The translations under genes were made by a program, and so were the position numbers. Below, piece after piece: positions 25,200-34,789 of a stretch of 64,000 nt of DNA; the stretch's first letter is position 1, and the number at the start of each line of letters is the position of its first letter. The notes below the pieces were generated by a model. The model worked only from the letters and a program-made list of their open reading frames with translations. It was not told the origin of the DNA and did no database searches. The DNA is from Thelephora terrestris. Taxonomy: Eukaryota > Basidiomycota > Agaricomycetes > Thelephorales > Thelephoraceae. Location: NCBI GenBank assembly GCA_015956445.1, contig WIUZ02000005.1:2108001-2172000 (forward strand), in the 5' to 3' direction.

Positions 25200-26400
25200 T
25201 GGGCAAAATCGATTCTTTCAGGTGGGCTATCAACTCGAAACTTCCTTAGCCATCTCTCAATACCACCTTATCGCAGGCTCGGATGGGCGGAACGTCTACC
25301 GACGATCAGCTGGAGGGTCGGCAAAGGGGGACGGTCTACCCCTTGTCACCCAACCCCAGGATGGGATGTGATCAGCCATTTCGCCACAACCGCACGCCTT
25401 TGAGCCCGGTGCGTAATTTTTTAAAGGAATGGAGGCCGTGCTAACGGGCGTGCTGGAAATGCTCGAGTATCAGGCGTCGGAGGAGCACCACCCTCCAGAA
25501 CGTTGAGTTCGACCCTCCGCCTCTACTACATCTTCGCCTACTCCCTACCACGTATCTTACGCCCAGTATCCAATACCTAGTGAGGGTTTCCTGCGTACTA
25601 GCAGCCAGTGGGGGACCTAACGGCCCTCTCGATTCACGATTCGTGTTCTTTGGGTTCATCGAACTCGGAAGGATCGAGAAAACGACGCCCTCACTTGTAA
25701 GTATCCCTGTTTAGTTTGATATGTCAGAATGCTCATCAATTCCGTTCGTTGCGCACCCAGTCTATTCGCTGTCGTTCCTCTCGACGACCGACCAACTTGA
25801 TTCTCATCGCGGGCAGAGTTCTCGGCAAGAAGTTGATTGAAGGCCGGTTCGAGCGCGCACGACCTCATCGAAACTTCCCTCGACTTTATATTCCCCACGT
25901 CACGGGCGTATTCCTCACCGACGTCGTTGGCCGTCCTCTCCCGAATATTTGAGGCGGCATTCAACTCTCTCGTGGATGCTTCGACAATCCGGAACAAACC
26001 AAGAAGTCCCCTTTCCCACCCCCTTCATCCCAGGAGAAGGCCTCTACAGGTCTGATGGCGTCGTCGTGTACCGCGCCGATAGCAACATCGTACGTCGTGG
26101 CCGGAAGGGCATTTAAATCAAGCCTCGCGGTCATCGTATCAAGTTGGATGAGGTCGAGGATCTCCTGACGGCGGGCAGACCGTCCTCCTTTGCCGACCCT
26201 CCAGCTGATCGTCGGTAGACGTTCAGCCCATCCGAGCCCGCGATAAGGTGGTATTTGAAACTCGCTGGCAAGGGGTATCGGACAAGATAACCGAAGGAGG
26301 GGAACTTTCACCCACCACAGGAGATCTGCCGCAGCCCTGGTACAGATGAACGAGAGAGCGTGGGGGAGAAACATCCATGGAGAGTCTTTATGAGCGGTCG
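25200..26400 (+). pseudogene. PKS-NRPS duplicate, copy R3, with adenylation-domain scrap
   Basis: 25,435-25,640 is nearly identical to 26,880-27,060. From 25,820 the sequence GKKLIEGRFERA matches copy R2, and further on GLYRSDGVVVYRADSN followed by PRGHRIKLDEVEDLL resembles adenylation motifs A7 and A8 (YRTGD ... GRxxxQVKxRGFRIELxEIE). At 26,170-26,260 a piece that also occurs at 25,230-25,360 is present in inverted orientation. Fragmentary and non-functional. Confidence 0.55.
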
Positions 26401-26869
26401 TTAGCTGATCCTAATACCCCGGGCCTCAAAACCACCTACCGACTCCATCAATCTCTCGATGCGCAGCGGATCGGTCCCGCGCTGTTTTGAGAAGATGCCA
26501 CACGGACCACATGACTGTACTCCCCCAATGGGAGCGACGTAGTGGTCGGTCGCGAGCTGCAGGAATCCGACACGAGTCGGCATCGGTGTCGAGGAACCGC
26601 GTGGGGTCTGACTTTATGGGTCCTCGGTGGTTGACCCTTCCACTAGTCGAAGGAGGCAGGTTGAAGAGACGGGCAGTGAGGGACGGGTGCACGAACCTCC
26701 GAGATATGGACTTGAGGAACTCCTTCTCGTGACCCGACTAAGGCGACCACAACGGGAGCATCGTCGAAGTCGCGAATAAGGACAACGGCCCCTTGTCACC
26801 CAACCCCAGGATGTGATCAGCCATTTCGTCACAACTGCACGCCTTTGAACCCGGTGCGTAATTTTTTTA

Positions 26870-27790
26870 AAGAAGGGAGGCTGTGCTAACGGGCGTGCTG
26901 GAAATGCTCGAGTATCAGGCGTCGGAGGAGCACCCCCTCCAGAACGTTGAGTTCGACCCTCCACCTCTACTACATCTTCGCCTACTCCTACCACGTATCT
27001 CACGCCTGGTATCCAATACATAGTGAGGGTTTCCTGCATACTAGTAGCCAGTGGGGGGCCTACCGGCCGTATCGATTCACGATTCGGGTTGTTTGGCCGT
27101 GTTTGGCAACGGCCCCATCACGTCCAGATAAGGCGATTGATTTTTTCGCGACTTCCTTATCGACTGTCACTTCGCCCTCAAGCGATCTTGCCTCCAACCA
27201 TAGCGTCCTCTTCCCAAACCCGTCCATTTGGGTTACGATGTCAATCGCGAAGGAAACGCCAAGGACCCGGTGATCCGCCACAGCTTGTCATTCGGCTTTC
27301 TTCCTTACCCCACATCACTCACGCGTCACTCGTTTAGTTGGTACTCGCTTTGAGGAAGGACATTTTTGCCTCAGTTTCGAAGAACCCCTACACTGGGACG
27401 AGGGAAAACTTGTTGGAAGGGTCAAGATGGGGGAGAATCGTGGATCATCGGAATGACGATGTTGCTGACATCGGTGGTTTGGGAGTCACCACTGGCCTCG
27501 TCGCCGAGGAGGTTCGGTTTGCCGTACGTCCCGTTCCTTTCTGGAAGACGTCACTTTATTTACTGAGGAGGGGCAGATGCATATTAACTGCCAAACACCA
27601 AAATCCTCGAGGACGACTTCGAGATAAGCGGATCTAGCGCGGTTTTCGTCCGTCGCGCTGTCCAGAGGCCTCCGAGCATCAGGTTCGTGGTCATCGGATC
27701 CCCGAGGAACGCCGACAGTCACCATCCTGCTGCTGCTCTATACCCCGCACCTGTTGATCCTCAAGAAGTCGAAGTTGCAGTCGAGGCCGA
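26870..27790 (+). pseudogene. PKS duplicate, copy R4
   Basis: It contains the same block as R1 and R2 (start GATTCACGATTCGGGTTGTT at about 27,073), the NDDVADIGGLGVTTGLVAEE stretch at 27,450-27,510 and the region just before the enoyl-reductase (VEVAVEA at about 27,770). It is the closest match to R2. The match ends abruptly at about 27,790. Confidence 0.6.
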
Positions 27791-28413
27791 TATCCTTCGA
27801 GTCGTCTAGTTTTCAATAGATTAAATCACTGCGTCGCCCTCCGTCTTCCTTTGTGTGATCTAAGTTTGACTCGAAACGACTCTTATTTTTTTTAGCAAAA
27901 TCTTGAGATCAACCGCCGACACGACCTTCAACTCAACTAAAAAATTAATCTACCCGACATCGTCAACGATGACCGACACAACGCCGACCCGACCAACAAC
28001 AGAACCGCGACTCGAACCCGATAACACCCGATTCATGTTTCGGATGTTATATTCGGTTCGCGATTTGCGCAAGCCGAACCCGCCGCGTAAATAGCGGGTA
28101 CTTTCTAAAATAAATACAAAAAGGAAACCGGTAGGTATTTCAAATAGTAAATCATGAAAGAAAGCGGTGCGAAATACCCGGTGTGCAAACAACAGGGTAC
28201 CTTTCGAAAGAACCCACGCCGAACGACACGAGTCCCGCCTCGTGGCATTGATGGGTTCTTTGAGAAAGTGATGCCGAAGTACACCGGCGGTCCCGGGTTG
28301 TGTGAATTGCCAGGCACTTTGAGACCGAACACGAGGCGTTCGTTCGCAAAGCACCCGGCAGGTTCCTTCCCGAGTACATCGAGATCAATTTAATTATATG
28401 ATCTTCACGGGCT
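27791..28413. other. Unassigned stretch before the element nest
   Basis: A 42-codon frame (27,969-28,094) and AT-rich DNA with words resembling foldback interiors (for example CACTTTGAGACC). No inverted partner or family was found. Confidence 0.3.
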
Positions 28414-28815
28414 CACTGGGTTCGGCAGGGTCAAATATGGGGCACTTTGTGATGGTACTCACAGTGTACACTAGCCAGACCCGCCGCATTTCTTGGGGGG
28501 AATTTAGGGACGTACCTTGTGGGTACTTTGTAAATGTACTTACAAATTCGGCCAGCAACATACCCATTGGGTAATTTGGTGGGTTTTTCGGGGGTATTTT
28601 GTAAATGGTACCTACTGGGTTTTTGACTGAGTAAATTGTGGGTACATTAGAAAAGTAATCAAGCTGGGCCTGTTGGGTCTGTGGGGGGTAAATTGGAGAG
28701 TAAATTCTAAAAGTGATCAATATGGACCTGGCGGGTTTGTGCTAGGTACTTAGTTTCAGAACTCATGACAAACTCACAATGTACCTGGCAGGTAAATGGG
28801 GGTCCGCCCCCAGTG
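28414..28815. mobile_element. CACTG...CAGTG element without clear target duplication, 402 bp
   Basis: It starts CACTGGGTTCGGCAGGGTC and ends GGGTCCGCCCCCAGTG. Terminal inverted similarity is limited to the first seven bases plus scattered matches. The interior uses the same kind of words as the foldback family (GGTACTTTGTAAATGTAC, CACAATGTACC), but the flanks (GCT left, TGA right) do not match. It could be an older, one-armed member or half of a rearranged copy lying against the large palindrome. Confidence 0.45.
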
Positions 28816-28935
28816 TGACCCATGGAGCGTACAGCGCCGTACGGTGGTATGCCCTGCCCATGACCCATGGACCATACGGCACTGTACAGTGGAATGCCTT
28901 GCCTATGACCCATGGGTTGTACAGTGCCATACGGT
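28816..28935. repeat. 45-bp minisatellite, left arm
   Basis: About 2.5 units of the CCATGGGTCATGGG / CGTACGGCGCCGTACG type, inverted relative to the right-arm array. Confidence 0.8.
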
Positions 28936-28949
28936 GGATTACCTCGAAA

Positions 28950-29150
28950 AGAATATTTAATGGATTACCTAATAAGGAACTATATGATGGATTACCTAAA
29001 AAGGAAATATTTGATGAATTACCTAAAAAGGAAAGATTTGATGGATCTCCCCAAAAAGGAAATATTTGATGGATTACCTAAAAAGAAAAATTTGCTTGAC
29101 TGCCTAAAAGAGAAATAGTTGATGGATTACCTAAAAAGGAAATATCTGAT
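28950..29150. repeat. 27-bp tandem repeat, left arm
   Basis: About seven degenerate units of GGATTACCTAAAAAGGAAAT followed by ATTTGAT. The unit length is a multiple of three, so long frames of a nine-residue repeat appear by default. Confidence 0.8.
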
Positions 29151-29283
29151 TGATTCTGGAAAATAGCAACATCCTAACCTAACCTCAAGGCACTGCCAGA
29201 TCAGGAATCCATTCACCTCTTGCATTAGTTTTCTGTTTGTAGTCCTGACTAACCCAAAGTGGTTAAGCTAACATCATCCAATC

Positions 29284-29422
29284 TAACCTAACCTAACCTA
29301 ACCTAACCTAACCTAACCTAACCTAACCTAACCTAACCTAACCTAACCTAACCTAACCCTAACCTAACCCTAACCTAACCCTCACCTAACCTAACCTAAC
29401 CTAACCTAACCTAACCTAACCC
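29284..29422. repeat. (CCTAA)n telomere-like array
   Basis: About 27 units of the pentamer CCTAA with a few CCCTAA variants. It is internal and faces an inverted (TTAGG)n array across the palindrome. Confidence 0.95.
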
Positions 29423-30282
29423 ACCTGAAATAGCCAATCTAACCCATTTCAACCTAACCTAACCTGCAGTGGTCTATCCAACCTGACTATAGCTTTGCCT
29501 AAGCTGACCCATGGCAAACAAGTCCTAACTTAAACTTGACCTTGCCTAGCACACCAACATGTAACATGGGTTAGAGGAATGCAGTGCAAAGTGCATACCC
29601 CTTGGGGGACCTCCACCTGTATTTAGCCATAAGCTGGCTATCACTTGAACACACCTACTAAGCTGGACCTACCAGTTGGTAGACCTGCAAGCCAACAGGT
29701 CCATGGACTATATTCCATAAGCTGTGCCTGCCACCCAACCATATTCACCTCTCTTGTACCAGATATTAACTTGATGACAAATAAAGCCAATCCACCTGGC
29801 TGAACCTATGACACAGTGGACTCATTAATTCATAAGTCTATAGGTCTGTGGGCCTGTAATGTGGAGGAACACACCCAGCTGGATTCTGGGTCTGTTCAGG
29901 TAGGTAAATTTGAGTTGTTGCTGAGTTTTGGCCTGGGCAAGAGATGTTTTGTGAATGTGGTTGGTGGTAATTGAGTGGCAGGATCTTTTATGGAATACCA
30001 GTCCAAGGACCTTTTGGCTTGCAGGTCCACCAACTGGTAGGTCCAGGTTAGTAGGTGTGTTCAAGTGATAGCCAGCTTATGGCTAAATACAAGTGGAGGT
30101 CCCCCAAGGGGTATGCACTTTGCACTGCATTCCTCTAACCCATGTTACATGTTGGTGTGCTAGGCAAGGTCAAGTTTAAGTTAGGACTTGTTTGTCATGG
30201 GTCAGCTTAAGCAAAGCTATAGTCAGGTTGGATAGACCACTGCAGGTTAGGTTAGGGTGAAATGGGTTAGATTGGCTGTTTC

Positions 30283-30430
30283 AGGTTAGGTTAGGTTAGG
30301 TTAGGTTAGGTGAGGGTTGGGTTAGGGTTAGGTTAGGTTAGGTTAGGTTAGGTTAGGTTAGGTTAGGTTAGGTTAGGTTAGGTTAGGTTAGGTTAGGTTA
30401 GGTTAGGTTAGGTTAGGTTGGGTTAGGTTG
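30283..30430. repeat. (TTAGG)n telomere-like array
   Basis: About 28 units of TTAGG, the reverse complement of the left-arm array, flanked by the same unique sequence in inverted orientation. Confidence 0.95.
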
Positions 30431-30594
30431 AATTGAGTTAGGTTAGGTTAGATTGGATGATGTTAGCTTAACCACTTTGGGTCAGTCAGGACTACAAACA
30501 GAAAACTAATGCAAGAGGTGAATGGATTCCTGATCTGGCAGTGCCTTGAGGTTAGGTTAGGATGTTGCTATTTTCCAGAATCAATCAGATATTT

Positions 30595-30840
30595 CCTTTT
30601 AGGTAATCCATCAACTATTTCTCTTTTAGGCAGTCAAGCAAATTTTTCTTTTTAGGTAATCCATCAAATATTTCCTTTTTAGGTAATTCATCAAATCTTT
30701 CCTTTTTAGGTAATGCATCAAATATTTTCTTTTTAGGTAATTCATCAAATATTTCCTTTTTAGGTAATTCATCAAATATTTCTTTTTTAGGTAATTCATC
30801 ATATAGTTCCTTATTAGGTAATCCATTAAATTTTTTTTTC
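30595..30840. repeat. 27-bp tandem repeat, right arm
   Basis: About nine units of the inverted left-arm repeat. The resulting open frame (nine-residue DELPKKEIF-like units) is a by-product of unit length, not a gene. Confidence 0.85.
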
Positions 30841-30849
30841 AAGGTAATC

Positions 30850-31669
30850 CACCGTACGGCACCGTACAACCCATGGGTCATGGGCAAGGCATTCCACTGT
30901 ACAGTGCCGTACGGTCCATGGGTCATGGGCAGGGCATACCACCGTACGGCGCCGTACGCTCCATGGGTCATGGGCAGGGCATACTGTCGTACGGTGCTGT
31001 ACGCTCCATGGGTCATGGGTAGGGCATACCACCGTACGGCGCCGTACGCTCCATGGGTCATGGGTAGGGCAAACCCCCGTACGGCGCCGTACGACCCATG
31101 GGTCATGGGTAGGGCATACCACCGTACGGCGCCATACGACCCATGGGTCATGGGCAGGGCATACTGTCGTACGGCGCCGTACGCTCCATGGGTCTTGGGT
31201 AGGGCAAACCCCGTATGGCGCCGTACAACCCATGGGTCATGGGCAGGGCATACTGTCGTACGGCGCCGTACGCTCCATGGGTCTTGGGTAGGGCAAACCC
31301 CGTATGGCGCCGTACAACCCATGGGTCATGGGCAGGGCATACCACCGTATGGCGCTGTACACCCCATGGGTCATGGGCAGGGTGGATGGCTGTCCAGCAC
31401 CACCGTACGGCCCATGGGTCATGGGAAGGGCATACCACCATACGGCGCCGTACGCTCCATGGGTCATAGGCAGGGCATACTGTCGTACGGCGCCATACGC
31501 TCCATGGGTCTTGGGTAGGGCAAACCCCCGTACGGCGCCGTACGACCCATGGGTCATGGGCAGGGCATACCACCGTATGGCGCTGTACACCCCATGGGTC
31601 ATGGGCAGGGTGGATGGCTGTCCAGCACCACCGTACGGCCCATGGGTCATGGGAAGGGCATACCACTGT
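30850..31669. repeat. 45-bp minisatellite, right arm, about 18 units
   Basis: Most units contain CCATGGGTCATGGG, GGCATAC and the 16-bp perfect palindrome CGTACGGCGCCGTACG or a close variant. It continues after FB2 at 32,154-32,344. A larger duplicated block is also visible (31,310-31,420 and 31,555-31,660). Confidence 0.9.
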
Positions 31670-32153
31670 CACTGGGGGCGAGGGGACCTGGAAACAAGTG
31701 ATTACATGCTGAAAACATTGTGAGACCAGGTGCACTTCTCTCACAATGTTACCACTGATTATAAATGGGAAACATTTTGAATGTAAACTTGACATGTGAC
31801 TGAAATGTTTCCACTGGCAATGGGTTGATTACATTTCAGATGTAACTTTGACATGTGTTTGGGATATATTCACCAACCCGCATTCAGTTAACATGTGACG
31901 TAATTGCCTTATAAGGAAATTACGTCACATGTTAACTGAATGCGGGTTGGTGAATACATCCCAAACACATGTCAAAGTTACATCTGAAATGTAATCAACC
32001 CATTGCTGGTGGAAACATTTCAGTCACATGTCAAGTTTACATTCAAAATGTTTCCCATCTATAATCAGTGGTAACATTGTGAGAGAAGTGCACCTGGTCT
32101 CACAATGTTTTCAGCATGTGATCACTTGTTTCCAGGTCCCCTCGCCCCCAGTG
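31670..32153. mobile_element. Foldback element FB2, 484 bp, target duplication TGT
   Basis: Ends CACTGGGGGCGAGGGG and its reverse complement. The arms are almost perfectly complementary and meet at CCTTATAAGG (about 31,912). TGT flanks both sides (31,667-31,669; 32,154-32,156), and the interrupted 45-bp repeat resumes on the other side. The interior is homologous to FB5b at 62,067. It is younger than the minisatellite it split. Confidence 0.92.
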
Positions 32154-32353
32154 TGTACGGCATCGTACAACCCATGGGTCATGGACAGGCCATACTGTCA
32201 TACAGCACCGTACAACCCATGGGTCATGGGGCCCACACACCATCGTACGGTCCATGGGTCATGGGGATTTGTACCTGTCGTACGGCGACGTATGGCCCAT
32301 GGGTCATGGGATTTTGTCACACCGTACGGTCCATGGGTCATGGGGGAAAAGTA

Positions 32354-33583
32354 GCTGAATGGGCTCTTATTGGTGTCCCTCATGCTGATATCCTCGGACA
32401 CGTTTGTACTTACGAAGGCCGAGTTGCAGATCCTTCGCGTGTGCAGGCTATCCAGGACTGGCCCATCCCAAAGAGTGTTTCTGAGGTTCGCGCGTTTTTG
32501 GGCACTTGTGGAGTTCTCAGGATCTTCATCAAGGGCTACACGCTCGTCGCGAGGCCTCTGATTCATCTCACTCGGAAGGGTATCACCTTCGAGATTGGCC
32601 CCCAGCAGCTAGAGTCTATGGCGAGACTCAAGGCTACCATCCTCTCCTCTCCTGCCTTGCGCCCCATCGAGTATGAGTCCGACAGACCAGTTATCCTCGC
32701 TGTCGACTCCTGGGCGAACGGCGTCGGGTACATTCTCTTCCAGATCGGAGCGAATGGGAAGCGCTATCCCAGCAGGTTCGGTTCTATCACCTTCAACGAT
32801 CGCGAGTCTCGCTACTCCCAGGCTAAGCTCGAGCTCTATGGCCTCTTCCGTGCTCTCAAGCACACTCAGATCTTCACCATCGGTGTGCAGAAGCTGGTTG
32901 TAGAGATGGACGCGAAGTTCGTCAAAGGCATGATCAACTCCCCCACCTTGCATCCTAACGACGCTGTGAACCGCTGGATCTCTGCGATCCTCTTGTTTGA
33001 CTTCGAGCTCGTCCATGTTCCCGCAGAGAAGCACACAGGAGCTGATGGACTGTCCTGACGTCCTCGCGCTCCTGAGGATCCTCCTCACGACAATGGTGAC
33101 GAGCTCGAGGACTGGATTGACTCAAACACTGGTTTCTATATAGATCTTCACACTCCCTCTTTCCATGACCCTCTTCTTTCCATAGTGCATTCCTATGTCT
33201 CGGACTCCCCCACTATTCCTTCTTCTGTAGTTCCCGCTTTCATGCTTCCCTCTTGCTCTCCCACTTCACTTGTTTCTTCCTATTCCGCTTCACATGTTCC
33301 CTCTCCTTCTATTTGTTCTCCTTCTCCTCCATCTTCTCCCCCTCTCGAGATTCCTCGCTCAGGGAAGGCCCTTCGTCGCGATGACAGAGTTTCCCTTATT
33401 CGCCAGTTTTTGACCGATCTTTCGCGACCTCCTGATCTTTCTGACGAGCAGTACAGACTCTTCATCCGACAAGCCACTGACTACTTTCTTCACGAAGGTA
33501 GCCTCTTTCGGAAGCGTCAGTCGGGATCCCCTCAGCTTGTCCCGAAGCCTAGTGAACGCCTCGAGCTTGTTCGCTATGCTCAC
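32354..33583 (+). mobile_element. Ty3/gypsy fossil, part 1 (end of RT, RNase H, linker)
   Basis: The right end of reverse transcriptase (PSRVQAIQDWPIPKSVSEVR, FLGTCGVLRIFI) is followed by an RNase H domain with the expected acidic positions (VILAVDSWANGVGY, KLELYGLFRALKHTQIF, HVPAEKHTGADGLS) and a Ser/Pro-rich linker. Gag, protease and most of RT are not in the window. The element is a broken fossil, further cut by at least three other insertions. Confidence 0.85.
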
Positions 33584-34780
33584 AATAGCTGCAGCCCAAA
33601 AAATATATTTATTTCAGTTTATAATGGGAACAACCTTTCTAAAAGACCCTGTTTATTTTACAGATACAAATGTGGTCCATCGTCCAGGTAATATTTATAA
33701 ATGTGGTTCGCCTGGCCTGACGTCCAACCCATTGTTTGGGGTCTGGGGTCCACTGTCTCGGGACAGTAGCCCACTATCTTGGGCCAATACAAATGATGGT
33801 TTGATGGGATGGGCCCACTATCTGGGGATTATCAAGGTTGCCTCTGGGTGCCACATCCGTGAGAAATGATGACCAAGTGTGGGAAATGTTGCCCAGGGCA
33901 TTCCCTCCTTATGGACATCTGCTCAGGTGACGCCACTGATGTCTCATATGTTTTAGTCAGCTTACATAATCACACCTCACTAGCTGACCTGGAATGTGGC
34001 CGAAAAGATTGCAAATTAAAATAAGAAATAAATACCACCACACAGAAGACATCAAGTGTGATCAATCCCGCCACCTCACGATCCAAACGGGTGAGAAGCG
34101 AGTGGGAAATACCCAGTTTTTGCTCTGACCTGCGACGAGCATTGCCCGACTGCCAGCAGAAAATGATCGGGTTTCCACATTGGGGATGTGCGGCTTTGAT
34201 CCGCTCGTTGCTACTCATGAGGGACCCCTTCCTTCGAAGACGTTTGGAGATGTTGTAGGATAAGTGTACATTAGTTATTATACATCCTCCCATCTCCACA
34301 TTGAACGTGACCACAATAGATGCGGTACAGTCTAGAACAGCCCGAGCCTACAATGTGGCACCTTGAGTTTCCAAATTTGGAAGGTGCAGGCTTCCGCTGC
34401 TCTGCGCTCACACCCGTCATAGCATGTGTATGAGCCCCGCTTGCACAGTGGGCTACGACCGTAGGTTGCTCACCGGCTTCCCTACATTCCTCGCTTATAG
34501 TATCCCAACGCCTCCCATTGCGTCACCCTCTGCCTATTCACCCCAGCGCTGCTTCACAACGAGCTACGACGCCCCTAGATCCCTTCGCAGTCAGGCCGTA
34601 CCTTATACCGAGATACCCTTGCCCGTTGTGGGCCGAATTTTGATCCTCATGTATTAGAGGTAGAATTATATATGAATGCTCCCCTTCTGAGCCCTCATAA
34701 AGATGGGGCCCTATCCCATGCGCACGGTCCTGCTTAATGTGAAGAACGAATCATTCCATTCCAAGAAAAACATATCTCAA
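33584..34780. other. Left subterminal region of the KDZ transposon
   Basis: It has no supported gene. It contains the inverted terminus and non-repetitive sequence; motifs such as CCCACTATCTTGGGCC and CCCACTATCTGGGG are short repeats that could be transposase contacts. Confidence 0.4.
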
Positions 34781-34789
34781 ACATGTGTA

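Larger units (their letters stand above)
28816..32344. mobile_element. Giant palindrome with telomere-like and minisatellite arms
   Basis: The left arm (28,816-29,695) carries in order a 45-bp CCATGGGTCATGGG-type repeat, a 27-bp AT-rich repeat, a (CCTAA)n array and a unique block. The right arm (30,015 to 32,344) carries the same items in reverse order and orientation, with the 45-bp array greatly expanded and split by foldback element FB2. The spacer between the arms is about 320 bp. No protein domain is present. The gypsy fossil resumes immediately to its right, so the structure probably entered there. The exact ends are uncertain because the left edge abuts another CACTG element and the right edge has no matching terminus. 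Confidence 0.7.

Noticed and set aside
29284-30430. A true chromosome end or head-to-head telomere fusion
   Set aside because: The pentamer arrays are internal, sit within mirrored unique blocks and minisatellites, and are flanked on both sides by other sequence.
30615-31795. Long open frames of 135-235 codons on both strands with repeated PWVMGRAYHRTAPYA-like units
   Set aside because: They are generated by the 45-bp and 27-bp repeats, whose lengths are multiples of three; every strand and several frames are open and no domain is present.
28816-32344. CRISPR array
   Set aside because: The DNA is eukaryotic; the repeats are contiguous minisatellite units without distinct spacers, and no cas genes are present.
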